Assembly: GCF_963678635.1 (NCBI RefSeq)
Contig: NC_087062.1
Location: 63,897,253 to 63,961,252, forward strand
Origin: Symsagittifera roscoffensis
Taxonomy: Eukaryota; Xenacoelomorpha; Acoela; Convolutidae
Direction of reading: 5' to 3'
Length of the DNA: 64,000 nucleotides
Part shown: one piece after another, positions 32,701 through 47,700 of the stretch
How positions within the stretch are numbered: position 1 is the stretch's first letter
Layout: every line of letters begins with the position of its first letter
Program-made: the position numbers and the translations under genes
Notes under the pieces: generated by a model
The model's database searches: none
What the model saw: only the letters and a program-made list of their open reading frames with translations
What the model was told of the DNA's origin: nothing

Positions 32701-35700
32701 CAGGGTCGGATGTTTCTAATGCAATTTTTTGTATACTAGTTAAAATGCGTCCGCTCTATAAGTTTAGGCATGTTAGTAAAAAATTTTTCAAATTGACTGG
32801 TACTGCCAATGCGTCATAATTGGCTTGCGTCACATAGCAATTATGTAGACTCGTTATTGGCGTGCGTCACTTAAGAAGTTTTGTAGACTCAAAGTTGTAC
32901 TCATATAGTTTTTTCCTAGTAGCGTTATCGGTCATGTTTTTGCTTGTACATGCGAAGTGCAGCTTCTCTGTGTAAAACGCTTCCATTCCTTTTTTCACCC
33001 CTCGCGAATTTTTTCATGTTTTTTTTGTAAACATTGTCCGATTGTTAGAAAAAATTGGCTTCAGGCTAATTAGAGCATATCCGAGTTCTTATTCTTCTTA
33101 TTACACGAACTTCGTGTGATATAACGAACTCACTTTTTTCCAATCTAAGTCGCAAATATTAGTGCCCTTTTTGAAAGTGCTCTTTTATTGCAGTATATGC
33201 ATAAGATCAAAAACCAGCGATTAAGTTTAGCAAATGCTAAGGATATTAGCACACTTAGCACTTTAGCTTCAAGGTGTTATGGTTCTGTAGCATAGAGGTA
33301 GGGAAGGAGACCAGCAGCAAAATAAGAGGTTTCAAACCTCAGCAGGGTCGCATGTTTTTAATGAACTTTTTCGTATACTAGTTAAAATGTGTCCGCTCTA
33401 TAAATTGAGGCATGTTAGTTGGTAAATTTCTTTTCAAATTGACTGGTACTGCTAATGCGTTATAATTGGCTTGCGTCACTTAAAAAATTTTGTAGGCTCC
33501 AAGTTTTACTCATTCAGTTTTTCCCAGTAGCGTATTCAGTCATATTTTTGCTTGTGTATTCGAAGTGCAACTTCGCCTTTGTGTTTAATCTTGCTATAAC
33601 CCCAGTAGACCATAGAATTGAGGCTTATGTGTGCTGGGGAGGAGGAAAAAGAGCCAAATAATCTAGATAGTCTATTTAAAAAGAAATTGGAAAGTCGATT
33701 ATCGATATATGTCCATTAAGGAATATTTAAAAAGTGAGGCTCTTTTTCTTCCGCACCATCCTACCGTCTCGCATGAGCATCGATTTGGGTGTTACGCGTG
33801 GTTTTATGAAAAGTTAAAGACCAAATATGTTTACCATGGCCTATTTAGTTAGTTTGTCAATTTTTATAACAGTCGGACAACTTTAACCACAATTGGGTTT
33901 TTGTACCTATTTCGTCTAAAAATCAATATTTCAACATCTTGAGCTGAAAGTATTAGCCAATCAAATTTCAGTACCATTTCAAAGTTTTTTTCTTAACTGT
34001 TTTAAGTCGAATTACAAATAAATCAAATCGGCCGAAATCAAGTTTTTTTGATAAACTGTCCAGAATTATTTAAAGTAATGAACGTAGTGAAGACTCTTAT
34101 AACGGTCTTGCTAACCTTTTTTTTGAGGAAAAAGTCAAAAAATGTTTAAAAAGTCTCTATTAACTACAGATGTGCATTCATACATGTTGATTTATTTATG
34201 AACGCGCTTAGGTATATATGCATATCTTGAGTTCAATTGAAATTCATCTGTTGAAAGTGACGCAAATATCACTCAATATACGAACGTGGAAACGGCACAC
34301 AAAACCTTAACGATTTCTAGTTTCAAAAGTGGAATCTAATTTTTAGATGTCCAGCGGACTAAAAATTTTACCTGTTGATCCAGTTTTCTCAAGTTGATTT
34401 AATGTCATCAAAAAAGCACCAATCATAAATCGGTCTAGAAGTTCAAAGAGCTGCTTAAAGGACATCCATTTTTTCTTTGAATTTCGAAAGTTTTTTTTAA
34501 ACAAAGTCAGTGTTTCTTTTGTTTTCTTGCGTTCATTACTCTTTTCCACTCTTCGATTGGCTATGTTTTCAAGGACGCTCCAGAGTCTGACCCAGTTTAA
34601 AAAAACACACAAAACAAATGGTTAAATTAGCTTTATAAATATGTTTTAATAAGTAAATGTTTCTCTTATTCATCCACTTTTTTTTGGTTTGTTTTGGAAA
34701 TGCTTTAAACATGGGTATTTTTTAAAGTTAATGCGTGGCTAAGTGTACATTCGACTGTTGGTCATTTAGGGGGGAGGGGGGAGATTTTACATTTGATCTT
34801 TTTTTGTACAATACGTTTTTTTCGATAATGATTACCCTTGCGAAAAGCAATGGTATTCAGAGTGGCCACGGTATCAGGGCGGTCAAAGCCAAATCAATGC
34901 GAAGCGTGATTTGTCAGTGCCAGCAAAGGAATATCCGTGCCAAGAAATGAATATCAGTGCCAGCTGTTCTAAATCGAAAATCTAAGAAGGCTCACAGTAT
35001 AAAGTCGTTCAAAATCAAAAGTCTAAAAGTTGTTCAAAATCAAAAATCTCAGACGGCTCACAGTATAAGTTTTGACGTATTCTTAGCGGCTCCCAGAAAA
35101 AAGAATTTAGTTAGGTAAAAAACAGTTGGGTAAAAAAAATTGGGCCAATGAAAAGGAAGAGTAAAATGACCCCTCACCTTTTTGCGTTGAATATATCAAA
35201 ACCGAAGAAATTTGGGCGGATCAAGTAAAATGACTCCTCACAAGTAAAATTTACCCACACATTTCAAGTTACGATGTTAATGTATGAAGAGCAAATCGGT
35301 TCACAATAATTAGCCTGTTAAACGTGCAAAGTTTAATTACACTATAGCCAGTGATACCCAGTTATTTAAGAAAAACTGAGACTTTCAACATAGATGAGGA
35401 TAAAACAAATTGTAATAACTCTCAAATTAATTGTGCATGACGTATGTTTTAAAGGTGAATGAGATGAGAATTTTTGGACGCTAGCAAAGTGTATCAAAAT
35501 AATTGATTTAACATATAGCTAATTCTCCCTTGATTTTCAAAGAGAAAACAGATCCACGAAAAAAATGACAATTTTTTTATCATCTGCGCAATATTCGACC
35601 TTGTTAGAAATCAGTTTAAGAATAAAGTGATAGAATTTTTATCAACCAAATCAACCAGTGCCATCATTAATTTCTTCTCAGGATTTTTGCATTGATTTTT

Positions 35701-38700
35701 ACAAAATCATAGAATTTTGGACAGACTAACTAAATTGACTCCTCACATTTTTGCGTTAATTGTTACAAAATTGAAGAAGTTTTGGCGGATTAAGTAAACC
35801 CCACCATATTTTGAATTTTGATGTTAAATTATGAAGACCAAATCGGTTCACAATACTTAACTTGCTTAACGCTCAAAGTTTAATTGCACTATAGCCAGTG
35901 ATTTTCATTTAAGTAAGAAAAACTGATACTTTAAGCATTAAACAAGTAAAATGTTTTTAATCAAATTGTTTTAACCGGTTTTGCTTCTAATAGATGAGGA
36001 TAAAACAAATTGTAATTACTCCCAAATTTATTGTGAATGGTGCATGTTTTTGAAACCAAATTGGTTTAAACAGTTTTGCTTCTAATAAATGAGGATGAAA
36101 CAAATTAATTGCTCTAAAATTTATTGTGCTTGATGCATATTTTGAAGGTATATGACATGCGAATCTTTGCGGACGTTAGCAAAGTGTATCAAATTGATTA
36201 AAGTAGCATATAGCAATGCTAGAATAGTGTTACTAAGCTGCAATTCAAAATGTAATTGTGGTAGGGGAAGTTGAAAAGAGCCGATATCCGTCATCTTCTT
36301 TCAGGTGACTTCTCGACTGGCATAAATTTTTGAAGTCATGAAGATGTACTAACTAGCATCTTTTTGAAAGCTTTTTGTCAGAACTTTAAAAAGAGTAGTC
36401 ATAAGTAGTTCAATGTGAAATAGTATTTCTGAGATTTATAAGTTTAAGTAATTAAGAACTCAAACAATTACAGTTCCTCAAATTGAATTAGGTGGGCGAA
36501 GTTAAGCTTTTTCAACAAGATAACCTTAAATTAGAATGGTATATCTCATACATAATAGATATGTTTACTAAGTCATAATTAAATTGTCAGTTTAACTAAA
36601 TTTGTAGCACGCCAATATACAAATGGTTTACAAAAACTGTTTCATACGTTGTTTTAAATGTGCTACTAAAGCGGTTGAATTGGCGTTATAATTATGTTTT
36701 GATAATTAAATGTTTCTCTTTTTATCCACTTTTTTTGGTTTGTTTAGGAAATGCATACTTGATACATACTTGATCATTAACCAGCTATTAAGTACAGCCA
36801 AAGCTAAGGATATCATTACCGACTTTTATATTACAAATTGAACTTTGGCTTAAAGGTATCATGGATCTGTAGCGTAGAGGTAGGGAAGGAGACCCGCAAC
36901 AAAATAAGAGGGTTTGAACCTGGGCAGGGTCGGATGTTTCTAATGCAATTTTTTGTATACTAGTTAAAATGCGTCCGCTCTATAAGTTTAGGCATGTTAG
37001 TAAAAAAATTTTCAAATTGACTGGTACTGCCAATGTGTCATAATTGGCTTGCGTCACATAGCAATTATGTAGACTCGTTATTGGCGTGCGTCACTTAAGA
37101 AGTTTTGTAGACTCAAAGTTGTACTCATATAGTTTTTTCCTAGTAGCGTTATCGATCATATTTTTGCTTGTACATGCGAAGTGCAGCTTCTCTGTGTAAA
37201 ACGCTTCCATTCCTTTTTTCACCCCTCGCGAATTTTTTCATGTTTTTTGTAAACATTGTCCGATTGTTACAAAAAATTGGCTTCAGGCTAATTAGAGCAT
37301 ATCCGAGTTCTTATTCTTCTTATTACACGAACTTCGTGTGATATAACGAACTCACTTTTTTTCCAATCTAAGTCGCAAATATTAGTGCCCTTTTTGAAAG
37401 TGCTCTTTTATTGCAGTATATGCATAAATCAATAACCAGCGATTAAGTTTAGCAAATGCTAAGGATATTAGCACACTTAGCACTTTAGCTTCAAGGTGTT
37501 ATGGTTCTGTAGCATAGAGGTAGGGAAGGAGACCAGTAGCAAAATAAGAGGTTTCAAACCTCAGCAGGGTCGCATGTTTTTAATGAACTTTTTCGTATAC
37601 TAGTTAAAATGTGTCCGCTCTATAAATTGAGGCATGTTAGTTGGTAAATTTCTTTTCAAATTGACTGGTACTGCTAATGCGTTATAATTGGCTTGCGTCA
37701 CTTAAAAAATTTTGTAGGTTCCAAGTTTTTTTCATTCAGTTTTTCCCAGTAGCGTATTCAGTCATATTTTTGCTTGTGTATTCGAAGTGCAACTTCTCCT
37801 TTGTGTTTAATCTTGCTATAACCCCGGTAGACCATAGAATTGAGGCTTATGTGTGCTGGGGGAGGAGAAAAAAGAGCCAAATAATCTAAATAGTCTATTT
37901 AAAAAGAAGTTGGAAAGTCGATTATTGATATATGTCCATTAAGGATTATTTAAAAAATGAGGCTATTTTTCTTCCGCACCATCCTACCGTCTCACATGAG
38001 CATCGATTTGGGTGTTACGCCTGGTTTTATGAAAAGTTAAAGACCAAATATGTTTACCATGGCCTAATTAGTTAGTTTGTCAATTTTTATAACAGTCGGA
38101 CAACTTTAACCACAATTGGGTTTTTGTACCTATTTCGCCTAAAAATCAATATTTAAACATCTTGAGCTGAAAGTATTAGCCAATCAAATTTCAGTACCAT
38201 TTCAAAGTTTTTTCTTAACTGTTTTAAGTCGAATTACGAATAAATCAAATTGGCCGAAATCAAGTTTATTTGATAAACTGTCCAGAATTATTTAAAGTAA
38301 TGAACGTAGTGAAGACTCTTATAACGGTCTTGCTAACCTTTTTTTTGAGGAAAAAATCAAAAAATGTTTAAAAAGTCTCTATTAACTACAGATGTGCATT
38401 CATACATGTTGATTCATTTATGAACGCGCTTAGGTATATATGCATATCTTGAGTTCAATTGAAATTCATCTGTTGAAAGTGACGCAAATATCACTCAATA
38501 TACGAACGTGGAAACGGCACACAAAACCTTAACGATTTCTAGTTTCAAAAGTGGAATCTAATTTTTAGATGTCCAGCGGACTAAAAACTTTACCTGTTGA
38601 TCCAGTTTTCTCAAGTTGATTTAATGTTATCAAAAAAGCGCCAATCATAAATCGGTCTAGAAGTTCAAAGAGCTGCTTAAAGGACATCCATTTTTTCTTT

Positions 38701-41700
38701 GAATTTCGAAAGTTTTTTTTTAAACAAAGTCAGTGTTTCTTTTGTTTTCTTGCGTTCATTACTCTTTTCCACTCTTCGATTGGCTATGTTTTCAAGGACG
38801 CTCCAGAGTCTGACCCAGTTTAAAAAAACACACAAAACAAATAGTTAAATTAGCTTTATAAATATGTTTTAATAAGTAAATGTTTCTCTTATTCATCCAC
38901 TTTTTTGTTTGTTTTGGAAATGCTTTAAACATGGGTATTTTCTTAAGTTGTTTTTATGCGTGGCTAAGTGTACATTCGACTGTTGGTCATTTAGGGGGGA
39001 GGGGGGATATTTTACATTTGATCTTTTTTTTGTACAATACGTTTTTTCGATAATGATTACCCTTGCGAAAAGCAATGGTATTCAGAGTTACCACGGTATC
39101 AGTGCGGTCAAAGCCAAATCAATGCGAAGCGTGATTTGTCAGTGCCATCATCAGTGCCAGCAAAGGAATATCCGTGCCAAGAAATGAATATCAGTGCCAG
39201 CTGTCGAAAATCAAAAATCGTTCTAAATCGAAAATCTAAGAAGGCTCACAGTATAAAGTCGTTCAAAATCAAAAATCTAAAAGTTGTTCAAAATCAAAAA
39301 TCTAAGACGGCTCACAGTATAAGTTTTGATGTATTCTTAGCAGCTCCCAGAAAGAAGAATTTAGTTAGGTAAAAAACAGTTGGGTAAAAAAATTGGGCCA
39401 ATGAAAAGGAAGAGTAAAATGACCCCTCACATTTTTGCGTTGAATATATCAAAATCGAAGAAATTTGGGCGGATCAAGTAAAATGAATCCTCACAAAAAA
39501 AAATTACCCACACATTTCATGTTACGATGTTAAAGTATGAAGAGCAAATCGGTTCACAATAATTAGCTTGTTAAACGTGCAAAGTTTAGTTACACTATAG
39601 CCAGTGATACCCAGTTACATAAGAAAAACTGAGACTTTCAACATAGATGAGGACAAAACAAATTGTAATAATTCACAAATTAATTGTGCATGACGTATGT
39701 TTTAAAGGTGAATGAGATGAGAATTTTTGGACGCTAGCAAAGTGTATCAAATTAATTGATGTAACATATAGCTTATTCTCCCTTGATTTTCAAACAGAAA
39801 ACAGCTCCACAAAAAAAATGACAATTTTTATATCATCTGCGCAATATTCGACCTTGTTAGAAATCAATTTAAGAATAAAGTGATAGAATTTTTATCAACC
39901 AAATCAACCAGTGCCATCATCAATTTCTTCTCAGGATTTTTGCATTGATTTTTACAAAATCATAGAATTTTGGACAGACTAACTAAATTGACTCCTCACA
40001 TTTTTGCGTTAATTGTTACAAAATCGAAGAAATTTTGGCGGATTAAGTAAACCCCACCATATTTTGAATTTTAATGTTAAAGTATGAAGACCAAATCGGT
40101 TCACAATAATTAACTTGCTTAACGTTCAAAGTTTAATTGCACTATAGCCAGTGATTTCCATTTAAATAAGAAAAACTGATACTTTAAGCATTAAACAAGT
40201 AAAAATGTTTTTAATCAAATTGTTTTAACCGGTTTTGCTTCTAATAAATGAGGATAAAACAAATTGCAATTACTCCCAAATTTTTTGTGAATGGTGCATG
40301 TTTTTGAAACCAAATTGGTTTAACCAGTTTTGCTTCTAATAAATGAGGATGAAACAAATGAATTGCTCTAAAATTTATTGTGCTTGATGCATATTTTGAA
40401 GGTATATGACATGCGAATCTTTGCGGACGGTAGCAAAGTGTAGCAAATTGGTTAAAGTAGCATATAGCAATGCTAGAATAGTGTTACTAAGCTGCAATTC
40501 AAAATGTAATTGTGGTAGGGGAAGTTGAAAAGAGCCGATATCCGTCATCTTCTTGCAGGTGATTTCTCGACTGGCATAAATTTTTGAATTTATGAAAATG
40601 TGCTAACTAGCATTTTTTTGAAAGCTTTTTGTCAGAAATTTAAAAAGAGTAGTCATAAGTGGTTCAATATGAAATAGTATTTCTGAGATTTATAAGTTAA
40701 AGCAATTAAGAACTCAAACAATTACAGTTCCCCAAATGGAATTAGGTGGGCGAAGTTAAGCTTTTTCAACAAGATAACCTTAAATTAGAATGGTATATCT
40801 CATACATAATAGATATGTTTACTAAGTCATAATTAAATTGTCAGTTTAACTAAATTTGTAGCACGCCAATATACAAATTGTTTACAAAAACTGTTTTATA
40901 CGTTGTTTTAAATGTGCTACTAAAGCGGTTGAATTGGCGTTATAATTATGTTTTGATAATTAAATGTTTCTCTTTTTATCCACTTTTTTTGGTTTGTTTA
41001 GGAGATGCATACTTGATACATAGTTTTTTTTAAAAATTAATGCGTGGATAGGGGGACATTCTACAGTTGATAATTTAGGGTGAGGGGGGGGAGATTTTAC
41101 GGTTGATCTTTTTTTTGTATAATATGTTTGTTTTCGATAATGATTACTCTTGCGAAAAGCAATGGTATTCAGGGTGGCCACTGTATCAGTGCGGTCAAAG
41201 CCAAATCAATGCGAAGTGCCATCATCAGTGCCATCATCAGTGCCAGCAATTGAATATCAGTGCCAGGAAATTAATATCAGTGCCAGCAATTGAATATGAG
41301 TGCCAAATTTTTTGTTCATCGCGTTTCTTCACAGAGTCGTTCAAAATCAAAAGTCTAATAAGGCTCACAGTATAAGTTTTCATGTATTATGAGCAGCTCC
41401 GAGAAAGAAGAATTTAGTAGGGTAAAAAACAGTTGGGTAAAAAAAGCTGGGTCAATGAAAAAGGAGAGTAAAATTACCCCTCATATTTTTGCGTTGATTA
41501 TCACAAAATCGAAGAAATTTTGGCGGATTAAATAAAATGACTCTTCACAAGTAAAGTTTTCCCTCACATTTTATGTTACGATGTTTAAGTATGAAGAGCA
41601 CATCGGTTCAAAATAATTAGCTTGTTCAAAGTGCAAAGTTTAATTAAACTATAGCCAGTGATACCCAGCTAAATAAGAAAAACTGAGACTTTGAACATAG

Positions 41701-44700
41701 ACAAGGATAAAAAAAATTGAAATCACTCAAATTTTTTGTGCATGATGTATGTTTCAAAGGTGAATGAGATGAAAATTTTTGGACACTAGCAAAGTGTATC
41801 AAATTGATTGATGTAACATATAGCTAACACTCCCGTGATTTTCAAACAGAAAACAGCTCCACGAAAAAATGATCTTTTTTTATATCATCTACCCAATATT
41901 CGACCTTGTTAGAAATCAGCTAAAGAATAAAATGATAGAATTTGTATCAACCAAATCAACCAGTGCCATCATTAAGTTCTTCGCAGGATTTCTGCATTGA
42001 TTTTTACAAAATCATAGAATTTTGGGCAGGCTAACTAAATTGACTCCTCACATTTTTGCGTTGATTACTACTAAATCGAAGAAACTTGGGCGGATTAAGT
42101 GAAATGACTCCTCACAAGTAAAATTCCCCCCATATTTGAATTTTAATTTTAAACTATGAAGAGCAAATCGGTTCACAATTATTAACTTGTTCAACGTTCA
42201 AAGTTTAATTGCACTATAGCCAGTGATGTCCAGTTAAATAAGAAAAAACTGATACTTTAAGCATTAAACAAGAAAAATACTTTTAATCAAATTGTTTTAA
42301 CCCGTTTTGCTTCTAATAGATGAGGATAAAACAAATTGTATTTACTTCCAAATTTATTGTGAATGGTGTATGTTTTTGTAACCAAGTTGGTTTAACCAGT
42401 TTTGCTTCTAATAAATCAGGATGAAACAAATTAATTGCTTTAAAATTTATTGTGCTTGATGCATATTTTGAAGGTATATGACATGCGAATCTTTGCGGAC
42501 GTTAGCAAAGTGTATCAAATTGATTAAAGTAGCATATAGCAATGCTAGAATAGTGTTACTAAGCTGCAATTCAAAATGTAATTGTGGTAGGGGAAGTTGA
42601 AAAGAGCCGATATCCGTCATCTTCTTGCAGGTGATTTCTCGACTGGCATAAATTTTTGAATTTATGAAAATGTGCTAACTAGCATTTTTTTGAAAGCTTT
42701 TTGTCAGAAATTTAAAAAGAGTAGTCATAAGTGGTTCAATATGAAATAGTATTTCTGAGATTTATAAGTTAAAGCAATTAAAAACTCAAACAATTACAGT
42801 TCCCCAAATGGAATTAGGTGGGCGAAGTTAAGCTTTTTCAACAAGATAACCTTAAATTAGAATGGTATATCTCATACATAATAGATATGTTTACTAAGTC
42901 ATAATTAAATTGTCAGTTTAACTAAATTTGTAGCACGCCAATATACAAATGCTTTACAAAAACTGTTTCATACGTTGTTTTAAATGTGCTACTAAAGCGG
43001 TTGAATTGGCGTTATAATTATGTTTTGATAATTAAATGTTTCACTTTTTATCCACTTTTTTTGGTTTGTTTAGGAAATGCATACTTGATACATAATTTTT
43101 TAAAAAAGTTAATGCGTGGATAGGGGGACATTCTACAGTTGATAATTTAGGGTGAGGGGGGGGGGATTTTACGGTTGATCTTTTTTTTTATAATATGTTT
43201 GTTTTCAATAATGATTACTCTTGCGAAAAGCAATGGTATTCAGGGTGGCCACTGTATCAGTGCGGTCAAAGCCAAATCAATGCGAAGCGCCATCATCAGT
43301 GCCATCATCAGTGCCAGCAATTGAATATCAGTGCCAGGAAATTAATATCAGTGCCAGCAATTGAATATGAGTGCCAAATTTTTTGTTCATCGCGTTTCTT
43401 CACAGAGTCGTTCAAAATCAAAAGTCTAATAAGGCTCACAGTATAAGTTTTCATGTATTATGAGCAGCTCCGAGAAAGAAGAATTTAGTAGGGTAAAAAA
43501 CAGTTGGGTAAAAAAAGCTGGGTCAATGAAAAAGGAGAGTAAAGTTACCCCTCATATTTTTGCGTTGATTATCACAAAATCGAAGAAATTTTGGCGGATT
43601 AAATAAAATGACTCTTCACAAGTAAAGTTTTCCCTCACATTTTATGTTACGATGTTTAAGTATGAAGAGCACATCGGTTCAAAATAATTAGCTTGTTCAA
43701 AGTGCAAAGTTTAATTAAACTATAGCCAGTGATACCCAGCTAAATAAGAAAAACTGAGACTTTGAACATAGACAAGGATAAAAAAAATTGAAATCACTCA
43801 AATTTTTTGTGCATGATGTATGTTTCAAAGGTGAATGAGATGAAAATTTTTGGACACTAGCAAAGTGTATCAAATTGATTGATGTAACATATAGCTAACA
43901 CTCCCGTGATTTTCAAACAGAAAACAGCTCCACGAAAAAATGATCTTTTTTTATATCATCTACCCAATATTCGACCTTGTTAGAAATCAGCTAAAGAATA
44001 AAATGATAGAATTTGTATCAACCAAATCAACCAGTGCCATCATTAAGTTCTTCGCAGGATTTCTGCATTGATTTTTACAAAATCATAGAATTTTGGGCAG
44101 GCTAACTAAATTGACTCCTCACATTTTTGCGTTGATTACTACTAAATCGAAGAAACTTGGGCGGATTAAGTGAAATGACTCCTCACAAGTAAAATTCCCC
44201 CCATATTTGAATTTTAATTTTAAACTATGAAGAGCAAATCGGTTCACAATTATTAACTTGTTCAACGTTCAAAGTTTAATTGCACTATAGCCAGTGATGT
44301 CCAGTTAAATAAGAAAAAACTGATACTTTAAGCATTAAACAAGAAAAATACTTTTAATCAAATTGTTTTAACCCGTTTTGCTTCTAATAGATGAGGATAA
44401 AACAAATTGTATTTACTTCCAAATTTATTGTGAATGGTGTATGTTTTTGTAACCAAGTTGGTTTAACCAGTTTTGCTTCTAATAAATCAGGATGAAACAA
44501 ATTAATTGCTTTAAAATTTATTGTGCTTGATGCATATTTTGAAGGTATATGACATGCGAATCTTTGCGGACGTTAGCAAAGTGTATCAAATTGATTAAAG
44601 TAGCATATAGCAATGCTAGAATAGTGTTACTAAGCTGCAATTCAAAATGTAATTGTGGTAGGGGAAGTTGAAAAGAGCCGATATCCGTCATCTTCTTGCA

Positions 44701-47700
44701 GGTGACTTCTCGACTGGCATAAATTTTTGAAGTCATGAAGATGTACTAACTAGCATCTTTTTGAAAGCTTTTTGTCAGAACTTTAAAAAGAGTAGTCATA
44801 AGTAGTTCAATGTGAAATAGTATTTCTGAGATTTATAAGTTTAAGTAATTAAGAACTCAAACAATTACAGTTCCTCAAATTGAATTAGGTGGGCCAAGTT
44901 AAGCTTTTTCAACAAGATAACCTTAAATTAGAATGGTATATCTCATACATAATAGATATGTTTACTAAGTCATAATTAAATTGTCAGTTTAACTAAATTT
45001 GTAGCACGCCAATATACAAATTGTTTACAAAAACTGTTTTATACGTTGTTTTAAATGTGCTACTAAAGCGGTTGAATTGGCGTTATAATTATGTTTTGAT
45101 AATTAAATGTTTCTCTTTTTATCCACTTTTTTTGGTTTGTTTAGGAAATGCATACTTGATACATAGTTTTTTTTAAAAATTAATGCGTGGATAGGGGGAC
45201 ATTCTACAGTTGATAATTTAGGGTGAGGGGGGGGGGGGAGATTTTACGGTTGATCTTTTTTTTGTATAATATGTTTGTTTTCGATAATGATTACCCTTGC
45301 GAAAAGCAATGGTATTCAGGGTGGCCACTGTATCAGTGCGGTCAAAGCCAAATCAATGCGAAGCGCCATCGTCAGTGCCATCATCATGTCAGTGCCATCA
45401 TCAGTGCCAGCAAATGAATATCAGTGCCAGCAAATGAATATCAGTGCCAGCAATTGAATATGAGTGCCAAGTTTTTTGTTCATCGCGTTTCTTCACAGAG
45501 TCGTTCAAAATCAAAAGTCTAAGAAGGCTCACAGTATAAGTTTTCATGTATTATGAGCAGCTCCGAGAAAGAAGAATTTAGTAGGGTAAAAAACAGTTGG
45601 GTAAAAAAAACTGGGTCAATGAAAAAGAAGAGTAAAATGATCCCTCATATTTTTGCGTTGATTATTACAAAATCGAAGAAATTTGGGCGGATTAATTAAA
45701 ATGACTCTTCACAAGTGAAGTTTTCCCTCACATTTTATGTTACGATGTTTAAGTTTGAAGAGCAAATCGGTTCACAATCATTAGCTTGTTCAAGGTGCAA
45801 AGTTTAGTTACACTATAGTTAGTGATACCCAGCTAAATAAGAAAAAGTGAGACTTTGAACATAGATAAGGATAAAACAAATTTTAATCACTCAAATTTTT
45901 TGTGCATGATTTATGTTTCAAAGGTGAATGAGATGAAAATTTTTGGACGCTAGAAAAGTGTATCAAATTGATTGATGTAACATATAGCTAACACTCCCGT
46001 GATTTTCAAACAGAAAACAGCTCCACGAAAATAATGATCTTTTTCTATATCATCTACCCAATATTCGACCTTGTTAGAAATCAGCTAAAAAATAAAATGA
46101 TAGAATTTGTATCAACCAAATCAACCAGTGCAATCATTAAGTTCTTCTCAGGATTTTTGCATTGATTTTTACAAAATCATAGAATTTTGGGCAGGCTAAC
46201 TACATTGACCCCACACATTTTTGCGTTGATTATTATTAAATCGAAGAAACTTGGGCGTATTAAGTGAAATGACTCCTCCTAAGTAAAATTCCCCCCATAT
46301 TTGAATTTTGATCTTAAACTATGAAGAGCAAATCGGTTCACAATAATTAACTTGTTCATGTTCAAAGTTTAATTGCAGTGTAGCCAGTGATGTCCAGTTA
46401 ATTAAAAAAAACTAATACTTTAAGCATTAAACAAGAAAATTACTTTTAATCGAATTATTTTAACCAGTTTTGCTTCTAATAGATGAGGATAAAACAAATA
46501 GTAATTACTTCCAAATTTCTTGTCAATGGTGCATGTTTTTGTAACCAAGTTGGTTTAACCAGTTTTGCTTCTTATAAATGAGGATGGAACAAATTAATTG
46601 CTCTAAAATTTATTGTGCTTGATGCATATTTTGAAGGTATATGACGAATCTTTGCGGACGTTAGCAAAGTGTATCAAATTGATTAAAGTAGCATATAGCA
46701 ATGCTAGAATAGTGTTACTAAGCTGCAATTCAAAATGTAATTGTGGTAGGGGAAGTTGAAAAGAGCCGATATCCGTCATCTTCTTGCAGGTGACTTCTCG
46801 ACTGGCATAATTTTTTGAATTTATGAAAATGTGCTAACTAGCATCTTTTTGAAAGATTTTTGTCAGAAATTTAAAAAGAGCAGTCTAAGTGGTTCAATAT
46901 GAATTATTTTTTTTGAGAACTATAAGTTTAAGCAACTAAGAAATCAAATAATTACAGTTCCCCAAATTGAATTAGGTGGGCGAAGTTAAGCTTTTTCAAC
47001 AAGATAACTTAAATTAGAATGGTATATCTCATACATAATAGATTTGTTTACTAACTCATTTTTAAGTTGTCAGTTTAACTAAATTTGTTGCTCGTCAATG
47101 TACAAAATCTTTACTAAAACTGTTTTATACTTTGTTTTTGATGTGCTACTGAAGCGGTTGAATTGGCGTTAAATTATGTTTTGATAATTAAATGTTTCTC
47201 CTTTTATCCACTTTTTTTGGTTTGTTTTGGAAATGCACACTTGATACAAAAAGTTTTTTTTAAATAATGCGTGGCTAGGGGGACATTCTACAGTTAGTCA
47301 TTTAAGGGGAGGGTGTGAGATTTTACGGTTGATCTTTTTTTGTACAATATGTTTGTTTTTGATAATGATTACCCTTGCGAAAAGCAATGGTATTCAGGGT
47401 GGCCACGGTATCAGTGCGGTCAAAGCCAAATCAATGCGAAGCGTGATCTGTCAGTGCCATCATCAGTGCCAGCAAATGAATATCAGTACCAGGAAATGGA
47501 TATCAGTGCCAGCAATTGAATATAAGTGCCAATTTTTTTGTTCATCGCGTTTCTTTACAGAGTCGTTCAAAATTAAAAGTCTAAGAAGGCTCACAGTATA
47601 AGTTTTCATGTATTATGAGCAGCTCCGAGAAAGAAGAAATTAGTAGAGTAAAAAATGGTTGGGTAAAAAAAGCTGGGTCAATAAAAAGAAGAGTAAAATG

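Larger units (their letters stand above)
32545..34729 (+). repeat. Array block B, copy 1 (about 2.19 kb, carries two tRNA-like SINEs)
   Basis: Starts gatcattaaccagctattaag and ends just before the first core anchor. It is repeated almost unchanged at 36767-38954. It contains SINE copies at 32630-32985 and 33104-33582. The block pairs with the following core unit to form a 4.2-kb duplication. Confidence 0.85.

Noticed and set aside
34916-34970. CRISPR-like regular spacing of the CAGTGCCA motif
   Set aside because: The motif is short, the intervals are themselves repeats of one another, and the DNA is eukaryotic. It is a minisatellite.
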